Shown: one piece after another, positions 47,249 through 60,452 of the stretch
Position numbering within the stretch: the stretch's first letter is position 1
Layout of the letters: each line of letters begins with the position of its first letter
Assembly (NCBI GenBank): GCA_034770075.1
Contig: CM068385.1
Span: forward strand, 51,344,746-51,408,745
Source: Aralia elata
Lineage: Eukaryota; Streptophyta; Magnoliopsida; Apiales; Araliaceae
DNA length: 64,000 nt
Reading direction: 5' to 3'
The notes under the pieces: model-generated
Database searches by the model: none
What the model saw: only the letters and a program-made list of their open reading frames with translations
Told to the model about the DNA's origin: nothing
Translations under genes and position numbers: made by a program

Positions 47249-50120
47249 TTTAAATAATTATTATTATGTTCCAACACTCATTAGAAATATTATTTCAATT
47301 TTTGTATTGGATATGGATGGTTTTTATATTATAATAAAGAACAATAGTTGTTCTATTTATAATAAAAATGTTTTATATGGTGTTAGCAATCTACTGAATG
47401 GACTTTACATACTTGACTTGCATGAAAATATACTTCAAATTGAACAAACAAAGAAAAGAAAAAGAGATGATGTTAATTATACCTTTATGTGGCACTGTAG
47501 ACTCGGTCATATCAATGAAACAAGATTATCCAAGTTGCATAAAGATGGGCTTTTAGAGCTATTTGATTATGAATCATATCCAACTTGTGAATCTTGTCCC
47601 ATGGGTAAAATGACTAAATCTCCTTTTACTGGAAAAGGAGAAAGAGTTACAGAGTTGTTAGCGTTGGTACACACAGACGTATGTGGACCTATGACAACGA
47701 ATGCACGAGGAGGGTATTCTTATTTTATTACTTTCACTGATGATCATTCTAGATTTGGATATGTGTATTTAATGAAATACAAATCTGAATCGTTTGAAAA
47801 GTTCAAAGAATTCAGAAGTGAAATAGAGAAGCAAACTGGTAAGAGTATTAAGATTCTTCGATCGGATCGAGGAGGGGAATACTTAACCAATGAGTTTCTC
47901 AATTGTCTCAAAGAAAATGGTATAATCTCACAATGGACTCCACCAGGGACGCCACAGATGAATGGTATATCTGAAAGGAGAAATCGAACATTGTTGGACA
48001 TGGTTCGTTCCATGATGAGTTTTACCGACCTTCCAGTATCCTTCTGGGGTTATGCCCTAGAATCGGCTGCATACCTACTTAACAAGGTACCTACCAAATC
48101 CGTCCTAAAGACCCCATATGAGATATAGACAGGGAGGAAACCAAATCTTAAGCATGTTAAGACTTGGGGTTGTCCAGCTTATGTTAAAAGATTTGAGCAT
48201 GATAAGCTGAAGACTAGATCCGACAAATGTAGATTCGTGGGATACCCTAAAGAAACATCAGGGTATTATTTCTATCACCCTACTGCTCAAAAGGTGTTAG
48301 TTGCAAAACACGCTGCCTTCTTGGAAAAGGAGTTTATCCTCGAAGGGGTCAGTGGGAGTAAGATATATCTTGAAGAAGTTCAAGAACCACAAAATACTAC
48401 GGATCAAAGTCAGGTACCTGACCAAGTAGAAGAACCTACTGTACCACTACCTATTCGTAAATCTGGAAGAGTACCAAAGATACCTGATAGGTATGGATTC
48501 ATCATAGAGGATGATGATGAGGTACGCATCATAGATGATGATGATCCATTAACTTACGAAGAGGCTATAAGTAGTGAAGACTCAGAGAAATGGCTAGAAG
48601 CCATAAAATCCAAGATGGACTCCATGTATGAAAACCAAGTATGGACTTTGGTTTCACCACCTGAGGGCATTAAGCCTATTGGGTGTAAATGGGTCTTTAA
48701 GAGAAAGACTGGAGCAGATGACAAGGTAGAGACCTATAAGGCCCGACTGGTTGCAAAAGGTTTCAAACAAAGATAAGAAGTTGACTATGATGAAACCTTC
48801 TCACCAATAGCTATGCTCAAGTCCATTCGGATTTTGCTTGCAATTGCAGCTTATTATGACTACGAGATCTGGCAAATGGACGTGAAAACGGCCTTCCTCA
48901 ATGGAGAGTTTGAGGAGAATATATATATGATACAGCCAGAGGGTTTTGTTTCAACGGTTGGAACAAACCAAGTCTGTAAGCTACAACGATCCATTTATGG
49001 ATTGAAGCAAGCTTCTCGAAGATGGAACATCCGTTTTGATGAGATAATCAAAAGGTTTGATTTTATCAAAAATGAGGATGAACCTTGTGTGTACAAGAAG
49101 GTTAGTGGGAGCGCTGTTTCATTCCTTGTATTATATGTTGATGACATATTACTTATAGGGAATGATGTTTCTATGCTACAGTCGATCAAAATTTGGTTAT
49201 CTAAACACTTCTCCCTGAAAGACTTGGGTGAGGCATCCTATATTTTGGGGATAAAGATCTATAGAGATAGATCTAAAAGGATGTTGGGCTTGACCCAAGG
49301 AAAGTACATTAACTCGATGCTAAAGAAGTTTAGCATGGAAGATTCCAAGAGAGGTCTCATGCCGATGAGCCATGGAATACATCTCTCCAAGAAAAAGGCC
49401 CCAAAGACACCTGAGGAGAGAGACCGTATGAGTAAGATTCCTTATGCTTCCGCAATAGGATCTATCATGTACGGTATGATATGTACTAAACCAGATGTCG
49501 CTCATGCACTTAGTGTAACGAGCAGATATCAGTCGAATCCAAGAGAAGAGCACTGGAAGGCAGTGAAAAACATCCTAAAGTACTTGAGAAGAACTAAGGA
49601 TGTATTTCTTGTCTACGGTGGCTCTGAATTGAAACTAGAGGGCTACACAGACTCAAGTTTTCAAACGGACCAAGATGACAGTAAATCCGTTTCAGGGTAC
49701 GTGTTTACCTTAAACGGTGGCGCAGTGAGTTGGAAAAGTTCCAAGCAGCAAACAGTTGTTGATTCAGGGATAGAGGCAGAGTACATAGCTGCAAGTGAAG
49801 CTGCAAAGGAAGTTGTTCGGATGAAGAAGTTCGTAACCGAACTTGGAGTGGTTCCTAGCATTAGAGGAGTTGTACCTTTATTCTGTGACAACAATGGAGC
49901 TGTTGCGCAGGCTAAGGAACCCAGGTCTCATCAAAAATCCAAACACGTATTGCGACGGTTTCATTTGATTAGAGAGATCATTAAAAGAGGTGATGTCACC
50001 CTGGAGCTTGTGGACTCTTAAGCAAACATTGCAGATCCATTTACTAAAGCTTTAACTCAACAGTAGTTTGATCGTCACTTAGAGAAGATGGGTATTAGAT
50101 ACCAAGGCAATTGGATTTAG
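47227..50120 (+). pseudogene. pol: Copia C pol: integrase, RT, RNase H with three stops
   Basis: After the frameshift the remaining pol is one frame broken by three stops. These are TGG-to-TAG at 48126-48128 (after KTPYEI), CAA-to-TAA at about 48774 (after GFKQR) and CAA-to-TAA at about 50019 (after LVDS). Domains in order: integrase zinc finger WHCRLGH...CESC, core residues in VHTDVCGP, ILRSDRGGEY and NGISERRNRTLLDM; RT with WQMDVKTAFLNG, SIYGLKQASRRW and YVDDILLIGND; RNase H with GYTDSSFQTDQDD and EAEYIAASEAAKE. The natural stop TAG at 50118-50120 is 14 bp from the 3' LTR. Catalytic residues are intact, so loss is recent. Confidence 0.92.
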
Positions 50121-50134
50121 TGCAAGTGGGAGAT
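50121..50134 (+). other. Polypurine tract, copia C
   Basis: TGCAAGTGGGAGAT sits between the pol stop and the 3' LTR, identical in A, B, D and E. Confidence 0.85.
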
Positions 50135-51933
50135 TGAAAGTAATATGCACACAAGCCAATCATATTTGATATGATGTAGCATATACTTTGTAATATTATT
50201 CATTTATTTATAAAAGAATTGACTTTTTTAAAAGGCATTTTATATTATCCACATGGTGCTGTTATATTAAATGTGATAAACCCATAGTTTTGAGCAATGC
50301 TTTTAGAATCATGATGGTGATCATGTTAATGAGATCTAAATTCTGGATAGCTCACAAACTAAAATCGTTCCTAATCGTTGGATTACTAAAAAGGGGATTT
50401 GTGAATCCAGATAGATTAGTACATACATTGCTTGCTCTTAAGAAGAGGATGATTGATCTCATAATCATTTGTGTGGAAACACTAAAGCAAGTATGTAGGT
50501 GCTTATAGGAGAATAAGTTCACTCAACGTGGCTCGCTAAGGAATACCTAATGGAGTTTTACTCGCATGTCAATAGGAATTCCTCTAGTGATAGTAGTACA
50601 AGTGATCCTTGGACTTGAGATCATCATAGTATCTTGTGTATGATGAGTTATACTTTGACATGTCTCTTAAGACCTTTAGGGTATATCAAAGGGTATGATT
50701 GGGTATAATAAGTTGTACATGGAGATAGGTGAATAATCAACAAAGAATTTACCACGTCTAGTAAAAGATGTGAATGTCCTATGCGATTCGATAAATGACA
50801 ACTCAGTAGTCATTGGCCAAGGCAAAATGAAATTAGAAAGGAGTTTTTAATTTGCATTATTTAGAGTTGTGCATTTGAGAATCGAAATACATATAATTAA
50901 ATAAAATAAGACTTGACAGCAAATCCATGTCTTATATTTAATTGGGACACTGTATGGTAGAAGGATTGAATTGTACGGTAACTATTTACTCAAAGGTTCT
51001 TTTGTGATTAATGTTGAAATCTATATTATCTGGAAAGTCGTTGATCGCTAAGGGGGCTTACCCTTATTGTAGAATAAATATTATTTATTTAAATGAATTA
51101 AATAGTTTAATTTATTTATTTAAATAAGATTAGAATTGTTCTAATTGATTTATTCACAACCGGTTTAATATGGAGAACCTAAAAGGTCACACCGCAAAAG
51201 GAAAATATTTATTTAAGAAGTAAATGGCATAATTGTAATAATAAGTTAAGTGTATTTAATTTAATCTATGTAGATAGAATAAATTAAATAGCTTAATATT
51301 TATTATTTAATATTTTGAAAATATTAAATATAAATTAATAAGAGGAGTCTTATTATTATTATTACTGTTACTATTATTTAATTCCTAATAGGGATTGGAA
51401 ATTAATTAATAGAAGTACTCTCACATGAATTCCTAATTGGATTAGGAGCATAATTAATTAAAGGAGTTTAATTATAATAGAAACCCTAATCCTAAATAGT
51501 TTAGGGAAGGGTTATTCCTACATCTATAAATAAGAGGAGCCTTATCATAGATTAGGGTTACACACTCTTGCATTAGATTGTGGAGAGTACTTGCAATTTC
51601 TATAGAGATAGAAACTAGGGTTTTGCCAACACCCAACTTCTTGAATAACTATTCTTCCTTGGTGGATCACCTCTATAGGCCAAAACTTGGGTGGCTAACC
51701 TCGGTGGAATTTAAGGAGAACGCGAAGGAATTGGAGGTGAACTTATACCCGAAAAAGCACGGTTCTACAAGGGTATAATTTCTTAATCTCTATCTCTTTC
51801 GTTTATATCGTTAATTGAGCACATAGATTGATCATGGTGATGGTTTGTATAAAATTTTAAAATCCGATTTTATCGCGCTTCCGCTTTATTTATGTAATTT
51901 GATTGCATGTTCGCGTTAAATACAAACCTAACA
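50135..51933 (+). repeat. Copia C 3' LTR
   Basis: 1799 bp, TGAAAGTAATATGCAC to CAAACCTAACA; TATA box at 51525-51532. Confidence 0.93.
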
Positions 51934-51938
51934 TATAC

Positions 51939-52493
51939 AAGCCCTGATATTGATCAGTCATATTCAGGGGAAGATCACTGTAAGACAGTGATAAACATCT
52001 TTAAGTACTTAACCGGTACTGAAGATGTTATCATGATTCATGGTAGGTCTGAATTAAAACTAGAGGGTTAAATAGACTCAAGGTTTTTCAGACTGACCAA
52101 GACAATAACAAATCCACTTTAGGGTAAATCGTTACCTTGAATGGTGGTGTAGTGAATTGGAAAGGTTCCAAACAGCAAAAAGTTGCTGGTTTAGTGACAA
52201 AGACAAAGTATATAGCTGTAAATGAAGCTGCAAGTTGATTATTTGGATGAAAAGTTCATTAAAGAACTAGGAATAGTTCCTAAGTCTCATCTTGGATTCA
52301 AACATGTGATGCGGCACTTTCATTTGATTAGTGGAATCATTGAAAGAAGAAAAGTCACTATAGAGATAGTGGACTCTCGAGAACAACATTGCATATCCAT
52401 CTATTGAAGCTTTATCCAACAGCAGGATGATCGTCACTTAGAGAAGAAGGGTATTAGATACCATGGCGATTGGCTTTAGTGCAAGTGGGAGAT
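51939..52493 (+). pseudogene. pol: Copia A RNase H remnant
   Basis: This continues the A pol after C: the SELKLEG equivalent is followed by TAA, as in copy E (13860-14323). A and E also share CTTTAGGGTAAATCG, GAAGCTGCAAGTTGATTATTTGG and GCATATCCAT, none of which is in C or D. It ends at the purine tract before 52494. Confidence 0.9.
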
Positions 52494-53028
52494 TGAAAGT
52501 AGTATGCACACAAGCCAATCATATTTGATATGATGTAGCATATACTTTGTAATATTATTCGGTTATTAAAGGCATTTTACATTATCTACATGGTGTTGTT
52601 ATATTAAATGTAATAAACCCATAGTTTTGAGCAATGCTTTTAGAATCATGATGGTGATCATGCTAATGAGATCTAAATTCTTGATAGCTCATAAACTAAA
52701 ATCGTTCCTAATCGATGGATTACTAAAAATGGGATTAGTGAATCTGGATAGATTAGTACATACGTTGCTTGCTCTTATGAAGAGGATGGTTGATCTCATA
52801 ATCATTTGTGTGGAGACACTAAAGCAAGTATGTAGGTGCTTATTAAAAAATAAGTTCACTGAACGTGTCTCGCTAAGGAATACCTAATGGAGTTTTAATC
52901 GCCTGTCAATAGGAATTCCTCTAGTGATAGTAGTACAAGTGATCCTTGGACTTGAGATCATCATAGTATCTTGTGTATGATGAGTTATACTTTGACATGT
53001 CCCTTAAGACCCTTAGGGTATATCAAAG
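52494..53028 (+). repeat. Copia A 3' LTR, first part
   Basis: It starts TGAAAGTAGTATGCACACAA and is interrupted at 53028 by element D. It resumes at 62277. Confidence 0.93.
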
Positions 53029-54849
53029 TGTTAGGTTTATATATAACGCGAGCATGCAATCAAATTACATAAATAGAGCAGAAGAGCGATAAAACGGATT
53101 TTAAAATTTTTATACAAACCATTACCATGATCGATCAATGTGCTCAATTAACGATATAAACGAAAGAGAAAGAGAATAAGAATTATACCCTCGTAGAACA
53201 AAGCTTCCTCGGGTACAAGTTCAACTCCTAGTCCTTCGTGTTCTCCTCGAATGCTACGGTGTGATTCCTTCCTTTGATCAACGTTAGCCACCCAAGTGTT
53301 TGGCCTCTAGAGGTGATCCACCAAGGAAGAACAAGTATTCAAGAAGTTGGGTATTTGGCAAAACCCTAGTTTCTATCTCTATAGAAATTGTAAGTACTCT
53401 CCACAATCTAATGCAAGAGTGTGTAACTTCAATCTATGATAAGACTCCTCTTATTTATAGATGTAGGAATAACCCTTCCCTAAACTATTTAGGATTAGGG
53501 TTTCTATTATAATTAAACTCTTTTAATTAATTATGCTCCTAATCCAATTAGGAATTCATGGGAGAGTACTTCTATTAATTAATTCCCAATCCCTATTAGG
53601 AATTAAATAATAGTAATAGTAATAATAATAATAAGACTCCTCTTATTAATTTATATTTAATATTTTCAAAATATTAAATAATAAATATTAAGCTATTTAA
53701 TTTATTCTATCTACATAGATTAAATTAAATACACTTAACTTATTATTACAATTATGTCATTTACTTCTTAAATAAATATTTTTCTTTTGCGGTGTGACCC
53801 TTTAGGTTCTCCATATTAAACCGGTTGTGAATAAATCAATTAGAACAATTCTAATCTTATTTAAATAAATAAATTAAACTATTTAATTCATTTAAATAAA
53901 TAATATTTATTCTACAATAAGGGTAAACCCCCTTAGCGATCAACGACTTTCCAGATAATATAGATTTCAACATTAATCACAAAAGAACCTTTGAGTAAAT
54001 AGTTACCGTACAATTCAATCCTTCTACCATACAATGTCCCAATTAAATATAAGACATGGATTTACTGTCAAGTCTTATTTTATTTAATTATATGTATTTC
54101 GATTCCCAAATGCACAACTCTAATTAATGCAAATTAGAAACTCCTTTCTAATTTCATTCTACCTTGGCCAAGGACTACTGAGTTGTCATTTATCGAATCA
54201 CATAGAACATTCACATCTTTTACTAGGCTTGGTAGATTCTTTGTTGATTATTCACCTATCTCCATGTACAACTTATTATACCCAATCATACCCTTTGATA
54301 TACCCTAAAGGTCTTAAGGGACATGTCAAAGTATAACTCATCATACACAAGATACTATGATGATCTCAAGTCCAAAGATCACTTGTACTACTATCACTAG
54401 AGGAATTCCTATTGACAGGCGAGCAAAACTCCATTAGGTATTCCTTAGCGAGCCACGTTCAGTGAACTTATTCTCTAATAAGCACCTACATACTTGCTTT
54501 AGTGTCTCCACACAAATGATTATGAGATCAATCATCCTCTTCCTAAGAGCAAGCAACGTATGTACTAATCTATCCGGATTCACTAATCCCCAATTTAGTA
54601 ATCCAACGATTAGGAACAATTTTAGTTTGTGAGCTATCTTGAATTTAGATCTCATTAGCATGATCACCATCATGATTCTAAAAGCATTGCTCAAAACTAT
54701 GGGTTTATCACATTTAATATAACAGCACTATGTAGATAATATAAAATGCCTTTTAAGAAAATCAATTATTTTATTAATAAATGAATAAGATTACAAAGTA
54801 TATGCTACATCATATCAAATATGATTGGCTTGTGTGCATACTACTATCA
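53029..54849 (-). repeat. Copia D 3' LTR
   Basis: Plus strand TGTTAGGTTTATATATAACG to CATACTACTATCA; the minus-strand purine tract abuts at 54850-54863. Confidence 0.93.
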
Positions 54850-54863
54850 ATCTCCCACTTGCA

Positions 54864-57800
54864 CTAAAGCCAATCGCCATGGTATCTAATACCCATCTTC
54901 TCTAAGTGACGATCAAACTGCTGTTGAGTTAAAGCTTTAGTAAATGGATCTGCAATGTTGTCTTGAGAGTCAACACGCTCCAGGGTGACATCTCCTCTTT
55001 AATTGATCTCTCTAATCAAATGAAACCACCGCAACATGTGTTTGGATTTCTGATGAGACCTGGGTTCCTTAGCCTGCGCAACAGCTCCGTTGTTGTCACA
55101 GAATAAAGGTACGACTCCTCTAATGCTAGGAACCACTCCAAGTTCAGTTATGAACTTCTTCATCCAAACAGCTTCCTTTGCAGCTTTACTTGCAGCTATG
55201 TACTCTGCCTCTGTCACTGAATCAGCAACTGTTTGCTGCTTGGAACTCTTCCAACTCACCGCGCCACCGTTTAAGGTAAACACATACCCCGAAACGGATT
55301 TACTGTCATCTTGGTCCGTTTGAAAACTTGAGTCTGTATAGCCCTCTAGTTTCAATTCAGACCCACCGTAGACAAGAAATACATCCTTAGTTCTTCTCAA
55401 GTACTTTAGGATGTTTTTCACAGCCTTCCAGTGCTCTTCTCCTGGATTCGACTGATATCTACTCGTCACACTAAGTGCATGAGCGACATCTGGTCTAGTA
55501 CATATCATACCGTACATGATAAATCCTATTGCGGAAGCATAAGGAATCTTACTCATCTGGTCTCTCTCCTCAGGTGTCTTTGGGGCCTGTTTCTTGGAGA
55601 GATGTATTCCATGGCTCATCGGCATGAGACTTCTCTTGGAATCTTCCATGCTAAACTTCTTTAGCATTGAGTCAATGTACTTTCCTTGGGTCAAGCCCAG
55701 CATCCTTTTAGATCTATCTCTATAGATCTTTATCCCCAAAATATAGGATGTTTCATCCAAGTCCTTCATGGAGAAGTGTTTAGATAACCAAATTTTGATC
55801 GACTGTAGCATAGGAACATCATTCCCTATCAGTAATATGTCATCAACATATAATACAAGGAATGAAACAGTGCTCCCACTAACCTTCTTGTACACACAAG
55901 GTTCATCCTCATTTTTGATAAAATCAAACCTTTTGATTATCTCATCAAAACGGATGTTCCATCTTCGAGAAGCTTGTTTCAATCCATAAATGGATCGTTG
56001 TAGCTTACAGACTTGGTTTGTTCCAACCGTTGAAACAAAACCCTCTGGCTGTATCATATATACATTCTCCTCAAGCTCTCCATTGAGGAAGGTCGTTTTC
56101 ACGTCCATTTGCCAGATCTCGTAGTCATAATAAGCTGCAATTGCAAGCAAAATCTGAATGGACTTGAGCATGGCTACTGGTGAGAAGGTTTCATCATAGT
56201 CAACTCCTTGTCTTTGTTTGAAACCTTTTGCAACCAGTCGGGCCTTATAGGTCTCTACCTTTCTCTTAAAGACCCATTTACACCCAATAGGCTTAATGCC
56301 CTCAGGTGGTGAAACCAAAGTCCATACTTGGTTTTCATACATAGAGTCCATCTCGGATTTCATGGCTTTTAGCCATTTCTCTGAGTCTTCACTACTCATA
56401 GCCTCTTCGTAAGTCAATGGATCATCATCATCTATGATGCGTACCTCATCATCATCCTCTATGATGAATCCATACCTCTTAGGTATCTTCGGTACTCTTC
56501 CAGATTTACGAATAGGTTGTGGTACAGTAGGTTCTTCTACTTGGTCAGGTACCTGACTTTGATCCGGAGTATTTTGTGGTTCTTGAACTTCTTCAAGATA
56601 TATCTTACTCCCACTAACCCCTTCGAGGATAAACTCCTTTTCCAAGAAGGCAGCGTGTTTCGCTACAAACACCTTTTGATCATTGGGATGATAGAAATAA
56701 TACCCTACAGTTTCTTTAGGGTATCCCACAAATCTACACTTGTCGGATCTAGTCTTTAGCTTATCTTGTTCAAACCTTTTGATATAAGCTGGACAACCCC
56801 AAGTCTTAACATACTTAAGATTTGGTTTCCTCCCTATCCATATCTCATATGGGGTCTTTGGGACGGATTTGGTAGGTACCTTGTTAAGTAGATATGCAGT
56901 CGTTTCTAGGGCATAACCCCAGAATGATACTGGAAGGTCGGTAAAACTCATCATGGATCGAACCATGTCCAACAATATTCGATTTCTCCTTTCAGATACA
57001 CCATTCAACTGTGGCGTCCCTGGTGGAGTCCATTGTGAGATTATACCATTTTCTTTGAGACAATTGAAAAACTCATTGGTTTAGTATTCCCCTCCTCGAT
57101 CCGATCGAAGAATCTTAATACTCTTACCAGTTTGTTTCTCTACTTCACTTCTGAATTCTTTGAACTTTTCAAACGATTCAGATTTGTATTTCATTAAATA
57201 CACATATCCAAATCTAGAATGATCATCAGTGAAAGTAATAAAATAAGAATACCCTCCTCGTGCATTCGTTGTCATAGGTCCACATACGTCTGTGTGTACC
57301 AATGCTAACAACTCTGTAACTCTTTCTCCTTTTCCACTAAAAGGAGATTTAGTCATCTTACCCATGAGACAAGATTCACAAGTTGGATATGATTCGTAAT
57401 CAGATAGCTCTAAAAGCCCATCTTTATGCAACTTGGATAATCTTGTTTCATTGATATGACCGAGTCTACAGTGCCACATAAAGGTATAATTAACATCATC
57501 TCTTTTTCTTTTCTTAGTTTGTTCAATTTGAAGTATATTTTCATGCAAGTCAAGTATGTAAAGTCCATTCAGTAAATTGCCAACACCATATAAAACATTT
57601 TTATTATAAATAGAACAACTGTTGTTCTTTATTATAATATCAAAACCATCCATATAAAATACAGAAATTGAAATAATGTTTCTAATGAGTGTTGGAACAT
57701 AATAACAATTATTTAAACTAATGAACTCTCCTGAAGGCAGTGCTAAACAATAAGTCCCTATAGCCAATGCAGCAACCTTTGCTCCATTTCCCACTCGTAG

Positions 57801-58777
57801 GACGACTTCATCCTTGTTCAGCTTCCTACTTCTGCTTAGTCCCTGCATATTATTACATATGTGAGAACTACAGCCGGTATCCAATACCCAAGTAGAATTT
57901 TGACTTTCAGAAAAATTAATTTCAATCATGAACAAACCTAGATCGGAAGTCGAAGCTTCTCCAAGCTTCTTTTGGTCCGCAAGATACTCCTTGCAGTTCC
58001 TCTTCCAATGTCCCGGCTTATTGCAATGGTAGCAAATTCCTTTGCTATCTGGATCAGGTTTCTTTTTATCCTTTAGCTTCGCCTTGCCCTTAGCCTTCTT
58101 GTTTTTCTTCTTTTCAGAAGATACCTTGGGCCTCTTCCTTTTCTTGGAAGAATCATCCACTAGTAAGACTTGGTTCTTGTTGGATGAGAAGTGACCTTCA
58201 GTAGTTTTTAGCATGTTAAGTAACTCAGGCAAGCTGACGTCCAACTTATTCATGTGAAAATTCACAACAAATTGTGAGAAGGTGTCTGGGAGTGACTGCA
58301 AGATCAAATCTTGGCTTAACTCCCCATCCATCACGAACCCAAGCTGTCCAAGTTGTTCAATCAGATTGATCATCTTAAGGACATGAGTCTCAACAGCAGT
58401 GCCCTCAGTCATACGAGATCGGAAGAGCTCCTTAGATATCTGATATCTAGCAGTCCTACTTTGCTCACCATACAACTCTTTGAGGTGCAGCAATATAGTA
58501 GGAGCATCCATAGTTTCATGCTGACGCTGAAGCTCGTTACTCATGGATGCGAGCATGATGCATTGAGCCAAGATTGCATCATCTTGCCACTTTCTGAAAG
58601 TAACAATCTCTTCCTCATAGGCTGTTTCTGCAATATTTACAGGGACTGGCGAATTTAGGACATAAGAAATCTTTTCAGCAGTGAGAACAATTCTCAGATT
58701 TCTTAACCAGTCCGTGTAATTCGGTCCGGTCAGTTTGTTAGCATCAGTATGCTACGCAGTGATAGTGAGTTTGACAT
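54864..58777 (-). pseudogene. gag-pol: Copia D gag-pol polyprotein, three breaks in ~1300 codons
   Basis: ATG at 58777 opens MSNSLSL, but a 1-bp deletion near 58746 shifts the frame after about ten codons. From 58571 the frame is open to a TTA-to-TAA stop at 57081-57083 (after RSDRGGEY), then continues to a stop at 54999-55001 and the natural end near 54864. It encodes gag with CYHCNKPGHWKRNC, protease LDTGCSSH, integrase WHCRLGH...CESC and D, D, E core motifs, RT with YVDDILLIGND, and RNase H with EAEYIAAS. An 18-bp in-frame deletion near 56260 removes a TGADGK-equivalent stretch from the RT N-terminal region. The first open block is 496 residues, the second 669. Only three lesions separate it from a full-length copia polyprotein. 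The exact copia lineage is not certain; Tork/Angela-like relatives are plausible. Confidence 0.92.
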
Positions 58778-60438
58778 TTTTAAATTTTACATGAGAAATA
58801 GACAACATTTTAGCATACATTCATTTAATTAATTACCAAAATAAATTAGGTCTTTATTTTAAATTGGTATCTCCCACTATTTTCATCAAACCATATTACC
58901 CTCATTATATAGTTCGGCAAATCTAATTAAAGATTTGCTAGTGAGAATAAGGATCCCATTTCAAATGTATATAGCCTTGTGTGACACAACAAACTATATA
59001 TAAATAAATAGGTAGACAACTATTGTCAATTACATCACTATGTAACTCCTTGTATTTTGCCTCTTAGATTATTTTGATCAAGTGTGACACATCCGAATCA
59101 AAATTATCTAAGTTAAGTCCAACCTAGCACTTCCATATATTCGAAAGAAAAACACTGTCCTTGTCTGACACAACAAAACAGCATCGTTCAGTCTATTTAT
59201 AAGCATCAAATGTGATAAAGCAACATCTTAAATATTTAATACTTGCCTTGTGTGACACAACAAACTCATATTAAATATTTAATACTCTATCGCTTTACCA
59301 TGCTAGAAGGCGACGTTTGATATTCCAAATATCTTTGAACGCTTAGGACTTAATATAAGTACTTTGAGGGGTTTATTATTATAAGTCTCATCTTGTTTAG
59401 CGCGCATGCACATATATATATAAAATACGCGTCATATTATTTTTATATGCGAAATATGTTGGATAATATATAATATATATATATATAGTAAGCATGCACA
59501 TATAGAATACTCTATTCTACCCGGATTGATTATGGACTTTTATTCTAGTTTGGTTCACTAGAGCCACCAAGTGAACCAAAAGGTCAAAACTAGGGTGCAA
59601 GAATTAAATTTAAATATAACTGTTACATTTAAACCCGGGCTCCAATACAAACGGGTCTTCAAGCACTCTTTGCTCCTTTGTCTCCAATTCTTCAAAAAAT
59701 TAATTCTAACTAGTCCTATTACATAAACTATTTACAATAAATATAAACCTTGATCAGCAGTCAAGGGGAAGTACATAGGAGGGAGATAGAATTTACATTA
59801 AGAAAAATTAGAGAAGACGAGGTACGCAGACCCCATTTATAAAAACTCATACATTCAAGCATCCACTAAAATAAATCCAATCACACATTGGTCAACAGTC
59901 CATAATCAATCCCTATTTATTATCATATATATCTCTATATGTATCAATAAATAACATTCATCCCATGAATAATAAAACCATTCCATATATGCATTGATAT
60001 CAATTAATGGGCAAAAGTTTTGCTAATATTTAGTTTTGAAACAAAATAAACTCTTTTATTTTAATCAAAAACCAAATCCAAATTAAACTCCTTTAATTTT
60101 AGCAATCTGAAATCCTATTCCAGATAAAATAAACTCTTTTATTTTAATCTTTTATCAATTAAATAAACCATTTATTTTAATTGAGAAAAACAAAAAAATT
60201 TCAAAGTCTGGACACCGGCGTGGCCGCGCTCCATTTTGAACTAAGAGCGGCGCGGCCGCGCTGCACCCCAGGAAACGTTTTTCTGGGTTCGGGCGCGGCC
60301 GCCCTCCAGAATGAACTGGAAGCAGCGCGGTCGCGCCGCGACGCAGAATCAGAAAAATTTTCTTGCCCAAAAAATTCGAACGTTTCGCATATCAATTCAT
60401 ACATGGAATCATCAAGATCGATAATTAGCACATGATTA
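58778..60438 (-). other. Copia D leader
   Basis: The untranslated leader has four CTTGTGTGACACAACAAA-type motifs (58976, 59079, 59160, 59247), each one G shorter than its counterpart in B. A short TA run lies at about 59468-59486 and a GC cassette at 60215-60340. Confidence 0.85.
60215..60340. repeat. GC-rich word cassette, copia D
   Basis: Four words with a GCGCGGCCGCGC core at 60215, 60245, 60290 and 60321, each with at most one or two changes; spacers match those of B. Confidence 0.92.
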
Positions 60439-60452
60439 GGCTCTGATACCAC
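60439..60452 (-). other. Copia D primer-binding site, tRNA-Met
   Basis: The minus strand reads GTGGTATCAGAGCC next to the 5' LTR; intact, unlike B. Confidence 0.92.

Larger units (their letters stand above)
43298..51933 (+). mobile_element. Copia element C, full-length, plus strand
   Basis: It is flanked by TATAC at 43293-43297 and 51934-51938, and lies inside the RT of A. The 5' LTR begins TAAAAG instead of TGAAAG (a G-to-A change) and has a ~600-bp internal deletion. The internal region has tRNA-Met site, leader, gag and pol with few breaks. Confidence 0.95.
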
